A stretch of DNA of 64,000 bases, from the NCBI RefSeq assembly GCF_029784165.1, contig NC_073695.1:158968646-159032645 (forward strand). Direction: 5' to 3'. A program made the position numbers and the translations under genes. The DNA is from Wyeomyia smithii. Lineage: Eukaryota; Arthropoda; Insecta; Diptera; Culicidae. The notes under the pieces are model-generated. The model ran no database searches. It was not told the origin of the DNA and saw only the letters and a list, made by a program, of their open reading frames with translations. Of this stretch, positions 52,495 to 64,000 are shown piece by piece (the stretch's first letter is position 1; every line of letters begins with the position of its first letter).

Positions 52495-53867
52495 ATGGAA
52501 GAGGATACCTCAATCCCCGATCCCCCGACACCGAACCCTCCTGACTCTGTCCCTCCTGCTCCTTCCCCCGCTGTCCACTCTTCAGTTCCCCCTCGTGCCA
52601 GGCTCTACCTTGACGAAACAGCAGGTTCACGTTTCGTTGTATATTTCCGGCCAAAAGCAGGACCTAAGTCGAAATCCCTGAACATTATACAAATTTCGAA
52701 AGACCTGACGTCACGCTTCAAGGCCGTGACTGAAATAATCAAGGTTAGACCAAACAAGCTCCGTGTTGTGGTCAATGACCTGAAACAGGCCAACGATATA
52801 GCTTGTTTCGAGCTCTTTACTCGGGAGTATCGCGTATACATACCGGCCCGAGACGTGGAGATCGACGGCGTCGTGACCGATCCGAGTTTGTCCGTCGAGT
52901 GCCTCTTGAAGGATGCTGTAGGCTGTTTTAAAAACAGCAGCCTTCCTGAGGTTAAAGTATTAGAAGTAAAACAATTGCGATCTGTGTCGCTCGTCGGAGA
53001 CAAAAAAGTTTACACTCCGTCAGACGCGTTTCGTGTCACGTTCGCCGGGTCTGCATTGCCGATCCACGTCTTGATCCACCGGGTTCGTCTTCCTGTGCGC
53101 TTATTTGTGCCCCGTTTAATGAACTGCACCAATTGCAAGCAGTTAGGTCACACAGCCGCCTACTGTTGCAATAAGGCACGGTGCGGTTAGTGTGGAGAGA
53201 ACCATACCGACGATTCCTGTAGTGCGAATGCTGAAAAATGTATCCACTGCGGGGAGAATCAGCATGAGCTCTCCACATGCGCGGTGTACATGCAGCGCAA
53301 GGATAAATTAAAACGGTCTCTCAAAGAGCGTTCAAAGCGTTCTTACGCTGATATGCTCAAGAAGACCACGACCACTTCTACCATAACAGCGAACCCCTTT
53401 GATCTGTTGTCTTCAGATGAAACCGACTCTGACGAACCACTAGAGGGAACTTCTTTTGCCATTCTTGGGAGTCTAGAAAGAGGAAAAATCTTTCCTCCCC
53501 TAAGCTTCCCAGAAAAGGTCCTAAGATTTTCCAAAGTGGAAAGAACAGTACAACCAAAACTAAAGGTGCTACGGAAAACCCCATGCAAGCCCCTCCTGGG
53601 CTTGGCAATTTAAAGTCTCAGAAGGAGTTCCCAACACTTCCAGGAACATCTAAAACCCCAGTTGCTCCTTTTGCACATCCAGTTGACAAAACAAATGCTG
53701 GATTGGTGAATTTTTCTAATATTGTGGACTGGATTTTCGAAAATTTCAATATACCTGATCCAATTAAAAACTTTCTTACAGCGCTTCTCCCAACAGTTAG
53801 ATCATTTTCGAAGCAGTTGACTGCCCAATGGCCCCTCCTTGCAGCGATCGTATCCTTCGATGGCTAA
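52495..53867 (+). pseudogene. LINE copy 2 ORF1, stop and frameshift
   Basis: It starts at 52495 (MEEDTSIP, Pro-rich). It has the same VRPNKLRVVV and FTREYRVYIPARDVEIDGVV blocks and knuckle CTNCKQLGHTAAYCC as copy 1. A TAG at 53188-53190 lies in the second knuckle where copy 1 has Lys. The frame then continues (CSANAEKCIHCGENQHELSTC) and shifts near 53500-53590 before the hydrophobic C-terminus ending at 53867. The last codons overlap the ORF2 ATG at 53860. Confidence 0.85.
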
Positions 53868-56800
53868 TTCAACTGCTAATTTGAAGGATTCTATCTCTGT
53901 TTTACAGTGGAATTGCAGAAGTATTTAACCAAAAATTGATTCATTCAAAGTTTTGATAAATAAACACAAATGCGATGCATTTTCCCTTTGCGAAACTTGG
54001 CTTACTTCAAATATTGATCTCAACTTCCATGATTTTAATATTATTCGCCTTGATCGAGACACCCCATATGGAGGAGTACTTTTAGGGATTAAAAAGTGCT
54101 ATTCTTTCTATCGTATTAACCTCCCCTCGATTCCAGGCATCGAAGTTGTCGCATGTCAAATGACAATACAAGGTAAAGAGCTTTGTATTGCCTCAATATA
54201 TATTCCTCCCAGAGCACAGGTTGGGCAACGGCTGCTCTTTGATTTAATAGAACTTCTTCCCTCGCCACGTTTGATTTTGGGAGACTTCAACTCTCACGGT
54301 GTGGCTTGGGGTTCCCCTTACAATGATAACCGCTCCTCCTTAATCTATAACCTTTGCGATGACTTCGACATGACTATTTTAAACAACGGTGAAATGACAC
54401 GTATCCCGAAACCTCCGGTGCGCCTAAGCGCTTTGGATCTATCCTTATGTTCGACGTCGCTACGGTTGGATTGCACATGGAAGGTAATCCTCGATCCTCA
54501 CGGTAGCGACTATTTGCCTATTCTTATTTCAATTGCTAACGGGTCAACTCGCATGCGACCAATTGACATTCCGTATGACCTCACACGGAATGTTGATTGG
54601 AAGTTACACGAGGAAATGATTTCAAAAGCGGTCGAGTCGATTCAACATCATCCACCACTTGAAGAATACAACCTCCTCGCGGGCTTAATCCTCGACGCCG
54701 CGTTGCAAGCCCAAACGAAGAAATATCCCGGCGTAACGATTAAAGAACGGCCTCCCACTCCGTGGTGGGACCAAGAGTGCTCCGATGTCTACACGCAAAG
54801 ATCCGACGCGTTTTTGGCCTATCAGAAGAAAGGTATACCTGGCGACTATATACGGTATTCGGAGCTTGATACCAAGCCTAAAAGCTTGGCTAAAGCAAAG
54901 AAACGCGGATATTGGCGTCGGTTCGTGAACGAGACGTCGAGGGACATCGATGAGCACTCTTTGGAACACAGCCCGAAGAATGCGGAATCGCGTAACGGTC
55001 AACGAAAGCGAGGAGTCTTCAAGTCGGTGGATATTTGATTTTGCCAGGAAAGTATGTCCGGACTCTGTTCCTGAGCAAAACATTGTTCGCGATGCGTCTC
55101 CGGGCCACGATTCGATAGAATCACCTTTTACGATGGCAGAATTGTCAGTTGCCCTCCTTTCCTGTAACAATAACGCGCCTGGGTTAGATAGAATCAAATT
55201 CAACTCGTTGAAGAATCTACCCGGCAATGCCAAGAGGCGCTTGTTGAACTTGTTCAATAAGTTCCTGGAGCAAAACATTGTACCGCAGGATTGGAGGCAA
55301 GTGAAGGTGATCGCCATCCAAAAACCGGGAAAACCAGTTTCTGATCACAACTCTTATAGGCCGATTGCAATGCTATCCTGTATCCGGAAACTGATGGAAA
55401 AAATTATACTCCGTCGTTTAGACCACTGGGTCGAATCAAATGGTCTACTATCAGATACTCAGTTTGGCTTCCGCCGTGCCAAAGGGACGAATGATTGTCT
55501 TGCGTTGCTTTCAACAGATATTCAGTTGGCGTATGCTCGCAAAAAACAAATGGCGTCAGCGTTCTTGGACATTAAGGGGGCTTTTGATTCCGTTTCTATT
55601 GACATTCTTTCGGATAAACTTCACCGACAAGGATTTTCTCCAATTTTGAACAATTTTTTGCACAATTTGTTGTCCGGAAAGCACATGCATTTTACGCATG
55701 GCGATTTGGCAACTTTTCGCATTAGCTACATGGGTCTTCCCCAGGGCTCATGTTTAAGCCCCCTTCTTTACAACTTTCATGTGAATGACATCGACGAATG
55801 TCTGGCAAATTCATGCACGATAAGACAACTTACAGACGACAGTGTAATCTCTGTTACAGGAGCCAAAGCTGCCGATTTGCAAGGACCATTGCAAGATACC
55901 TTGGACAGTTTGTCTGCTTGGGCTTTACAGCTAGGTATCGAATTCTCTCCGGAAAAGACTGGGATAGTAGTTTTTTCTAGGAAGCATGAACCTGCTCAGC
56001 TTCAAACACAATTAATGGGTAAAACGATTTCTCAGGTTTTGGTACACAAATATCTTGGTGTCTGGTTCGACTCTAAAGGCACCTGGGGTTGTCACGTGAG
56101 GTATCTGATGAAAAAATGTCAACAAAGAGTGAATTTTCTTCGTACAATAACCGGACAATGGTGGGGAGCCCACCCAGGAGACCGTATAAGGCTTTACCAA
56201 ACAACGATACTGTCTGTTATTGAGTACGGGTGTTTCTGCTTCCGCTCCGCAGCAAACACACATTTGATCAAACTGGAGCGAATACAATATCGTTTTTTGC
56301 GTATCGCCTTGGGTTGCATGCAATCGACCCATAGTTTGGAGATCTTAGCTGGAGTACTTCCAATGAAAAACCGCTTCTGGAGCATGTCTTCTCGTATTCT
56401 AATCAAATGTGAGGTCTTGAACCGTCCCGTGATTGAAAATTTTGAAAGGTTAATCGAACTTAATTCTCAAACCCGTTTTATGACATTGTATTTCAATCAC
56501 ATGTCCCAAAATATTAACCCTTCTTCGAATATTCCAAATCGTGTCAACTTATAAAATACTTCTGATTCTACTGTGTTCTTCGATACATCCATGATAGAAG
56601 AACTTCGTGGAATCCCGGATCATTTACGCGTGCAGCAGATCCCTAAAATTTTTTCCAATAAATATCGAAACATCAACTGCGACAATATGTTCTACACTGA
56701 AGGATCACTTCTTGATGGGTCCACTGGCTTCGGTATCTTCAATAATCATTTAGCCGTCTCCTATAAGCTCGATAATCCTGCTTCTGTTTACGTCGCAGAA

Positions 56801-57492
56801 CTAGCTGCAATTCAGTTCACCCTAGGGATTATTGAAAAAATGCCCACGGACCATTATTTCATCTTTACGGACAGTCTCAGTTCCATTGAGGCTCTCCGAT
56901 CGATGAAAGATGTTAAGCACTCTCCGTATTTCCTGGGGAAAATACGGGTACATTTGAGTGCTTTATCCGAAAAATCGTTTCAGATTACCTTAGCGTGGGT
57001 CCCTTCTCACTGCTCGATACCGGGCAATGAGAAAGCGGACTCTTTGGCTAAGGTGGGTGCAATTAACGGCGATATTTATGAACGACCAATTGCCTTCAAT
57101 GAATTTTTCGCATTTGTACGTCAGAATACGATCATCAGTTGGCAAAATTCTTGGACCAAGGGGGAGCTGGGATCAAGGGGTTGGATGTAGGTCGAGATTT
57201 CATTTGCGTGATGTCTCGGCTTATGTCCAACCACTATAGATTTGACGCGCATCTCCGTCGTATTGGGCTCGAAGAAAGCGGTATCTGTGCCTGTGGTGAA
57301 GGTTATCACGACATAGAGCACGTTGTTTGGTCATGCCTTGTTCACCGTGACGCCAGGTCTAAACTTGTAGCTTCCCTTCAGGCCGGAGGTAGACGGCCAG
57401 CTGTTCCTGTTCGTGATGTCTTGGCGAGCCTTGACCTACCCTACATGACCCTTATATATGTTTTCCTGAAATCCATCCATGCCCTAGTCTAG
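53860..57492 (+). pseudogene. LINE copy 2 ORF2 (EN-RT-RNase H), multiply broken
   Basis: The endonuclease is better kept than in copy 1: LQWNCRSI, SLCETWL, LILGDFNSHGVAWGS (about 54273-54315), DPHGSDYLPI. RT is complete in outline: NNNAPGLDRIKFN, YRPIAMLSCIRKL, FLDIKGAFDSVS (about 55564-55600), GLPQGSCLSPLLYN, and LTDDSV where an Ala-Asp-Asp is usual. RNase H has FYTEGS (Glu for the first catalytic Asp), AELAAIQ, FTDSLSS and WVPSHCSIPGNEKADSLAK. Breaks: stop at 53926-53928, frameshift near 54950-55040, stop at 56552-56554, and a deletion or frameshift near 57165. The terminal CACGEGYHDIEHVVWSC motif is intact; stop 57490-57492. Confidence 0.88.
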
Positions 57493-57873
57493 TCCCGTTC
57501 CCCTCCGTCTACACCCAACAAAACGACAAGAACACGTTTGAACCTTAAGCATAAAACCAGCAACCAGACCCCGCACAATAGAACCAGGACCCAAGGACTA
57601 CGAGCCTCTGTCCCAACTCACGACATCGTGGCTCAGCAGAACGAATCCATACATGCCATTCGACGATTATCAGACGACCATTGAACAACAAAACACTGAT
57701 TGGTAAATCCATGCTAGTTTTAAGTTAGACTTAATTTCAGCTCGTAGTCGGCAGCGAGGATAAAAAATTTGCTTTAGTTTTTAAGTCATCAGATATAATT
57801 GGCGCCGTTAAATATTAAATTGTATTTGTGCCGTGTCAAATAAATGTTATGTGAAGAAAAAAAAACCTATTTG

Positions 57874-59259
57874 AACGATTCCTATAACCCTAATTTTCTA
57901 GATTCTCATAATTTAGAAATTTAGCGTAACAGCTTAGTAAAAGTTTTTAGCGGTCATTTTTAATTTTTTTTTTGTCTAGGAAGATTTTAAGGTTGACAGC
58001 AATCCTGTACAACTTATCAATTTTAAAAGCAATGATTCGTTGATATTGTCACAAGAATCAGTGAACTCGATCGGATACTGTGAATTTTAACAAAATAAAT
58101 AAATCATTGAAATGTTATAGAACAACTTGATGTTTTTTTGTGGTTAAGTTGAAGAAATATACCAGCTTTTTTGGGTAATTTCTATATTATGTTAGCTGAA
58201 GTGTAAGTGGTGTTTGATAAATATTTTAACTCATTAGTTTATTTTATATTTTGCAAGTTTCCCACTGTCTACTCTTGACAATCACTGGGCAAGATATCCT
58301 TGTAAAGTGGCCACCGTAGCTTCCAATTACAATTTGAAACGGCGAGAAAATGAAAATGAAACAACAATAATTACAGTAATTTCCTTATACCTTGGTTTAG
58401 AGGATGTGTCAGCTTGTTGTATGATCAAGAATCCACAATTTGCACCTATTCAATCGAAATAAATTAAACACATGACAGTTCATAACAGCCGCTCATGACA
58501 GTCGTCTATCGACAAATCGAGGGATGTTATCATAGCAAAACGGCTGTTACCGCTACATACTGATTATGGAAGAAGACGTACAGAATTTAGAGCGTAACAG
58601 TAGCAAAGGGTTTACAACGATCGGTGTACGGAAACGCTTTTAATTAAATATCGAATAAGGAGGCGTTGAACAGTGTCAGCATGTTTATCAACTTCTCCAA
58701 TGCCAATATGCTTTGCACAGTTTCGTAACAGCTAACTTTGATGAATATAGAGTTTAGTTACCAGCAGTTAATACTCGTTTAAAACGACAGTAGGAAACAA
58801 GCAGTACTTTTTTCGTAGGCTGGTTGCAACTCCGTCGGTAGAATGTTTCTTCCACATCCTGATGTTGATGGTTTCATGAATGAATTGTGTGGATGCTCTT
58901 CAAGACCAAATTTATCTTTCACTTCGATACAATATAATCTACACGAATCACAAATTGATAAAGACGTATTGAAATGAGCTTGACAGTTCAATATTTTTAA
59001 TTTTGCAATAACGTTTACGTTTAATTTGCGTAAGCTTGATGAGCACCGACGATCAGGAAAGGTTTTACATCACTTGGGTTTGGTGTATTCCATTTTCACT
59101 TTATTCATCTTCACAAAATGCAAACTGTTACTTACACTTCTAGAGATGTGCAATTGTATTTATATACGAAAACAGATATTATAGGATATTGGTAGCATAC
59201 TTTACAAACAGTTATTATTAGTAAACAAGTAGGTAGTGTTGCACGACAAACATATTTTC
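57874..59259. other. Unannotated stretch
   Basis: Nothing firmly recognised. A minus-strand frame at 58779-58991 (70 aa, with CDSCRLYC) looks less repetitive than its surroundings and might be an exon or gene fragment, but I cannot name it. Confidence 0.35.
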
Positions 59260-59372
59260 GCCTTTCTCCTAGCAAGGTATAGCAATCACTTGCAAAACCG
59301 AAAGTATAAAAGTGCTCCAAAGGGCCAAATGGTATATATCACTCGACTCAGCTCGACGAGCTGAGCATTTTC

Positions 59373-59420
<48 letters not shown>

Positions 59421-60456
59421 TGTTTGTGTGTATGTGCAGATTTTTATTCTCTGTCACTTTTCTCAGAGATGGCTGGACCGATTTTCATGAAATTAGTTGC
59501 CAATGAAAGGTCTTGTTGTCCCATAAGACCCTATTCAATTTCATTGTAATCGGATTTTTGGTTTATGTATCAAAATGTAAAAATCATGAAACATCATTAT
59601 CTCGAAAACTACACAACCGATTTGAACAAAATTGGTTTCCAAAGAACGGGCTACCTGGAATACCCTTAACTTTTGAATTTTATAAAGATTGAATTTTTGG
59701 TTCAAAAGTTATTTAAAGAAACGTGTTCTGAAGACTGTTTATCCTCACTCATGTTTCTCAGAGATGGCTGGACCGATTTTCAAAAAATCAGTGTCAAATG
59801 GAAGGCCTAGTGCCCCATAAGACCCTATTGATTTGTTTTGCAATCGGACAATAACTTTGCCTGTTATGTTTAGAAATGTGAAACCCAGCTATGAAAAGGA
59901 ACATATTCCGAAGACAACTTGAACTCACTCACTTTTCTCAGAGATGGCTGACCCGATTTCCACAAAATTAGTATCAATTAATAAGTCTAGATGCCTCATA
60001 ACACTCTTTCGAATTTTACTGTAATCGAACTGTAACTTTGTCTGTAACGTACCGAAATGTGAGAATCACGAAACTTCATCATCTCAGAAACTACACAACC
60101 GATTTGTTAATATTATTTTCAGATTAGCGAGCTAGTTAAGGTTTAACTGATGAATTATGATTGAACACGTGGTTTCATAGTTTTGCCCCCCCTATACGTT
60201 CCAATTTTATTTGATTATAATCGAATTTAAGCAACCGTTATGTATTAAACTGTTAATAAAATAACGAAAGTCTATTATCTCAAAGATTACATGACTTATT
60301 TGAACATAACTAGTGTCATACGAACGAGTCATCTCTCAAACTTACAAATAACAAACTTCATAACAATTTAGTATGTGGCTCAAAAGTTTTGGAAAGCAAA
60401 GAAATTCAAAAACTATTTAAAACTATACCTGCTTCGATCGATATATGTGGCCTGAA

Positions 60457-60626
60457 GGGGCCACCCACATACCACGTTGACAGCTTTGGGGGGGGGGGGT
60501 GGGGTTGGGTTATGTCCACGGTTCATACCATTTTTTTTAGAATTTATATGGGCAGTTGTCCACGGAGGGGGAGGGGGGGGGTCAAACTCGTTAAAAATCT
60601 GTCCACGTGGTATGTGGATGGCACCC
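60457..60626. mobile_element. 170-bp MITE in E4
   Basis: Terminal inverted repeat of about 27 bp containing CCACATACCACGT near one end and ACGTGGTATGTGG near the other. The interior has G-rich runs (60487-60498 and 60567-60580). Absent from E2 and E2'. No clear target duplication. Confidence 0.75.
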
Positions 60627-60741
60627 AACATAATTTAAATGTGGTGTCGTACTATTTGAACGTTCCAAACTCATTGATTCCTTGCGATGTGTTCAAAGTC
60701 TGCAAATGCACGACGAATCGGCCATGGGATATGATCAAAGT

Positions 60742-62031
60742 TAGCATTGGCCAAAATCTGCAAAAGTATCGATACTCGAGGATCGATTTTTTTTCAGGGC
60801 GCATCGATACCAGGTCGATATCGAACGCGGAGCATCGATTCCAGATGTATCGATATCCTACCTGCTACTTAAAACAGGTCTATGAAAAGCGGCAATTTTT
60901 TTATATTCATTACGGTCAGTCAGAGATGGCAGATGATTTTGAAGAAAGTTTGCAACTGCTCGAAAAACTGACAAAATCTGCTTGAAATTTGAAAAAAAAT
61001 CTGGCCGTGATTTGAAAACAAATGCGTTTGCGTAGGCAAAGGCTGCAGAAATCTGCAAAGATTTTGAAAAAGTCTGCGCAAGTATAAAGAAACTCTGACA
61101 AAAACACAGAAATTATGGAAAAACTGCAATTATTTGCGAATCAAAAATCTGAGTTTTGCAGAAAAATCTGCACATTTGGTATCCCTGCGGTCAATAGACC
61201 TAATGGGAATTATATGTCACAAATCAGTGCAATAGCATAAGCGCGTCTGCGGCCTGATTTGAAATTTCGGGCAGCACAAAAGCTCTGGCGTTTTTTGGCC
61301 TTGCAGTGTTAAGGAGATGACTTATTGAAGAAAGAAGATACAGTTTAACAATGTTAAGAAATTTTCAAATAGGGAACAAGAAACATTCTGCAGTGCTTCA
61401 AAACGGTACAAGACATCGACCTAATTTTAGTAAGGCTTCCGTTTCATGTTTAGAGTTATCCGTTTTACAAACAAATCACAATTTCTGGTGAAAATGTTGC
61501 ATTTTTGTCTTTAAACTGATCACTCTCTTTTGAATAAGCGAAAAGATTTTAGAACGGTTTTCTTAGTAATCTTTTCAACTCAATTTAGTAATATTTTACG
61601 CATTTTCATAAAAATTTGAGACGAAACCCCCGCATAAAAAGACTGCTGTATAGTTATTGGAATACTAAGCCATTCACCACAAAATGCTTGTCAGGTGAGT
61701 GACGCGGCGATTCCGGTTTTGCTCTGCATAGACAGTATTGTCAATTGCGAAACAATTTTTCTCGCAAGAGGCATGAAAATCATCTTAGAAGTGCGCGGGT
61801 ATATGCAATCTGTTGGTGACTTTTACAGACTTTTACTTTTAAGACATTCAGGCAATTGGTCGTATCCGTAATTTCTCCGATTTTATAGTTTCCCTCCAGT
61901 ATGGAAAAAATATCGGGGCGAAAGTATCGATCCAGCTTAATATCAGCGTCAGTTGCATCGATAAAAAATTCCGATATTCAGGCCCCGCGGTATCGATACC
62001 GAAGGTATCGATACGGTATCGGCCAATGCTA
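60742..62031. mobile_element. 1.29-kb non-autonomous DNA element with TATCGATA-rich ends
   Basis: The ends are TAGCATTGGCC and GGCCAATGCTA. They are flanked by GATCAAAGT (60733-60741) and GCTCAAAGT (62032-62040), a 9-bp duplication with one mismatch; E2 (near 22500) shows the single copy. Both ends hold several ATCGAT palindromes. The middle (60960-61180) is rich in AAATCTGC motifs. No transposase frame. A 9-bp duplication would suit a Mutator-like element; that class call is tentative. Confidence 0.7.
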
Positions 62032-62990
62032 GCTCAAAGTCAAATAACAAATCGTTTGAAATGATTGGTTTTACCGAAATAACAACATCCTCGACTTTTG
62101 GCTTATGTACAACACCTTATTTCTAAATATATTCATGTTGGGTGGTATTCGATCATTTTCAGCAGATTTTCTGGCACCAATCTGACACCGGAAATACCCA
62201 TATTGGAAGGTATTCAGTTATTTTGGTTGTTTTCCAGAAACCAAAAGTGGTCGTCTTTAAATTCAAAATTGTGTCCAGGGTCAATGTATGGTTCCTATGC
62301 ATCATCTCGATTACGGAAATATCCATATTGAGTATTATTTGGTCATTTTCGACTGTTTCCTAGAAGTTGCCATTTAGCAATTCAAAATGGTGCCTGAGGT
62401 CAATTGTTAGCTCATTGCATCATTCTGGTTCCAGAAATATTCATATTGGATGGTATTTGGTTATTTTGGCTGTTTTTCACAAACCGGAAGTCGCCATCTT
62501 GGATTTCAAAACGGTATTTAAGATAATTTCTGGCCTCTGAGCGTCATTCTGGTTGAAAAAACACCCATATTGGGTGTTATTCGATTATTTTCGGCTGTTT
62601 CCCAGGAAGCGGAAGTCGCCAACCTAGAATCTCAAATGAGGTCTGTGGTCATTCTAGATCCGGAGATACTTATGTTAGATGGAAATCGGCCATTTATGGC
62701 TGTTTTCCAGAAACCAGAAGTTGCCATCCTACAATTCATAATAGTGTCTGAGGTCAATTTCTGGCTTCTTGCAACATTCTGGGTCCGGAGATACTCAGAT
62801 TGGGTGGTATTTGGTCACTTTCTGTCCGAATGTAATTCTGGTTCCGAAAACATTCATATTGAATGGTATTTGGTCATTTCCGGCTGTTTTCCAGAAACCG
62901 GAAGTTGCCATCTTACAATTCAAAATGTTGTCTGAAGTCGATTTGTGGCTCCAGTGCATCAGTACGATTCCGGAAATACTAGGGTGGTTC

Positions 62991-63090
62991 ACCGGTAAAA
63001 CAAAAACCGGTAAAACCGATATTTTTTTCAATACCGCAATACCGGTATTTGAGAGGCGAAAAAACCGGTATTTTCGGTATTTTTCTTAAA
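62991..63090. repeat. ACCGGTA-rich repeat cluster
   Basis: At least five copies of ACCGGTA or CCGGTATT in both orientations within 90 bp, at the point where E4 is truncated. Possibly one end of an unrecognised element. Confidence 0.6.
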
Positions 63091-64000
63091 ATTGAAAAAA
63101 AAAACTTGTCACAATTTTCATAGGGCTTATGAATGCTACCAACTTAGGTAGGCGTTAAAAATCATATGACGGTGTATATTATAAATACATTTACACAAAA
63201 GCAACATTGAACATAAATTTATTTTCTAAGTAAAACAGCTAATCTCTATACACACTCATACTTACAGGGGCAACTAGTGAGTTTCGAACCTACTAGTCAA
63301 CTACAAATTCTGAAAATTATAGTTTGAGGCAGCAATCACAATCATGGTCGCGAAAAAACGCAAGTCATTATTCGTTTTGTGCTTTTTCAAGGTAAAACTA
63401 AAAAAATAATTTAATAATATAAATTTGGATTAGGAATTTATTTTTTGTTTGGCATCTCCGTGTGCATTGCACAGGTTGAACCTAGTTATGGGCAAGTTGC
63501 TCCTGATACAAAGTGTTTACAGGATGAAATAATCAATCAATGAAGAATTTCATCCTAAAAATACCTGTCCCTTGAGAAAAATGTTTTCTCAGGGTCAACT
63601 GAATTGGGACGAACTGTTCAAACAGACAGATCCGAATAGAGAAGTATTTACCTTCGGTTCCTGTGGATTCTTGCCTGATCATCATTTCATTTTCTTCTTC
63701 ATTCTTTTACTCTTCTCAACAGTTTCAGTTTCTCTAAGAATTTTGAAGTGATTTACTAGCTTAAAACTATGTTTGGCGATGTGAAAGAAAATTGGAATAA
63801 AAATCTGCATGTTTTTTTTTGTTCCTATGAGTTTCGAAATTATGTTCTTCGTAATCATATCACACGATTCATTCATTAAAATTTTCCAAACACTGTTAAA
63901 TGTATCTGGATCGTATACCACAAGAGATCAAAACAATGGTCGCAGTGCACATAGGAGTATTTCAGTCAAAAAGCTGGCCAAAATACGAAAAAAATAATTT
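63091..64000. other. Unannotated window end
   Basis: No recognised feature. The minus frame 63682-63921 (79 aa, Lys-rich tail) has no domain I recognise. Confidence 0.35.

Larger units (their letters stand above)
52107..57863 (+). mobile_element. I-superfamily LINE with RNase H, copy 2 (decayed)
   Basis: The same family as 38988-44865 by coding region, but with a different 5' UTR. A candidate duplication AACCTATTTG lies at 52093-52102 and 57864-57873. A CATTCC start at 52107 would place GGTTGT, a DPE match, at +28 to +33 (52135-52140), as in copy 1. The 3' end is a short A-rich run. The left boundary is less certain than in copy 1. Confidence 0.75.
59260..62981 (+). repeat. E-family repeat, copy E4 (two nested elements, 3' truncated)
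   Basis: It begins GCCTTTCTCCTAGCAAGG at 59260, with the TG microsatellite at 59377-59420 and the usual TTCTCAGAGATGGCTG modules (59455-60130). The CATATTGG / CCGGAAGT modules run 62100-62980. The GGGAGGGG and terminal modules are missing; the copy stops at 62981 against an unrelated ACCGGTA-rich sequence. Elements at 60457-60626 and 60742-62031 interrupt it. Confidence 0.78.

Noticed and set aside
63270..63300. tRNA-like B box on the minus strand (GGTTCGAAAC)
   Set aside because: No matching A box or cloverleaf at the right distance.

Overview
This window is repeat-dense insect DNA, most consistent with a culicine mosquito, probably Aedes. The grounds are a Juan-like Jockey LINE, I-superfamily LINEs with an RNase H domain, a BEL/Pao element primed by tRNA-His, Tc1 and MITE debris, very short (52 and 56 bp) introns in the one host gene, and many copies of one AT-rich modular repeat (called 'E' here). 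The species is an inference; no host marker settles it.

Layout. 0.3-0.5 kb: CA microsatellite. 0.7-4.6 kb: a Ty3/mdg1-type integrase remnant split by a 3.5-kb fold-back element with Transib-like ends, whose right arm carries a younger TA-flanked MITE. 4.7-6.2 kb: a decayed Tc1 element. 6.3-13.7 kb: a tandem dimer of a ~0.95-kb repeat; unit 1 carries a reversed E element, unit 2 carries a SINE that is itself split by a nearly full-length Juan-like LINE. 14.2-15.2 kb (minus): three exons of the axonemal gene DRC1, the only recognisable host gene. 15.3-18.4 kb: a LINE scrap and a reversed E copy. 18.8-46.0 kb: a ~4.97-kb tandem segmental duplication; the first copy is uninterrupted and the second has swollen to 22.2 kb through three insertions (a 3.6-kb non-coding promoter- and hairpin-rich segment, a composite BEL/Pao retrotransposon, an I-superfamily LINE). 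46-51.3 kb: another E copy split by a 691-bp higher-order satellite and holding a near-perfect 85-bp-arm palindrome. 52.1-57.9 kb: a second, decayed I-superfamily LINE. 59.3-63 kb: a last E copy with a 170-bp MITE and a 1.3-kb element nested in it.

How it works together. This is a nested record of insertions rather than a pathway. Undisturbed paralogous copies within the window (the other arm of the fold-back, the other dimer unit, the other duplication copy) act as empty sites, so many insertion boundaries and target-site duplications can be read to the base. Most element genes are broken by frameshifts, stops or deletions. The most intact are the BEL gag-pol and integrase frames (split by one frameshift) and the Juan-like ORF1. 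The region labels E, X and 'repeat A' are my own; I could not compare them with any library.
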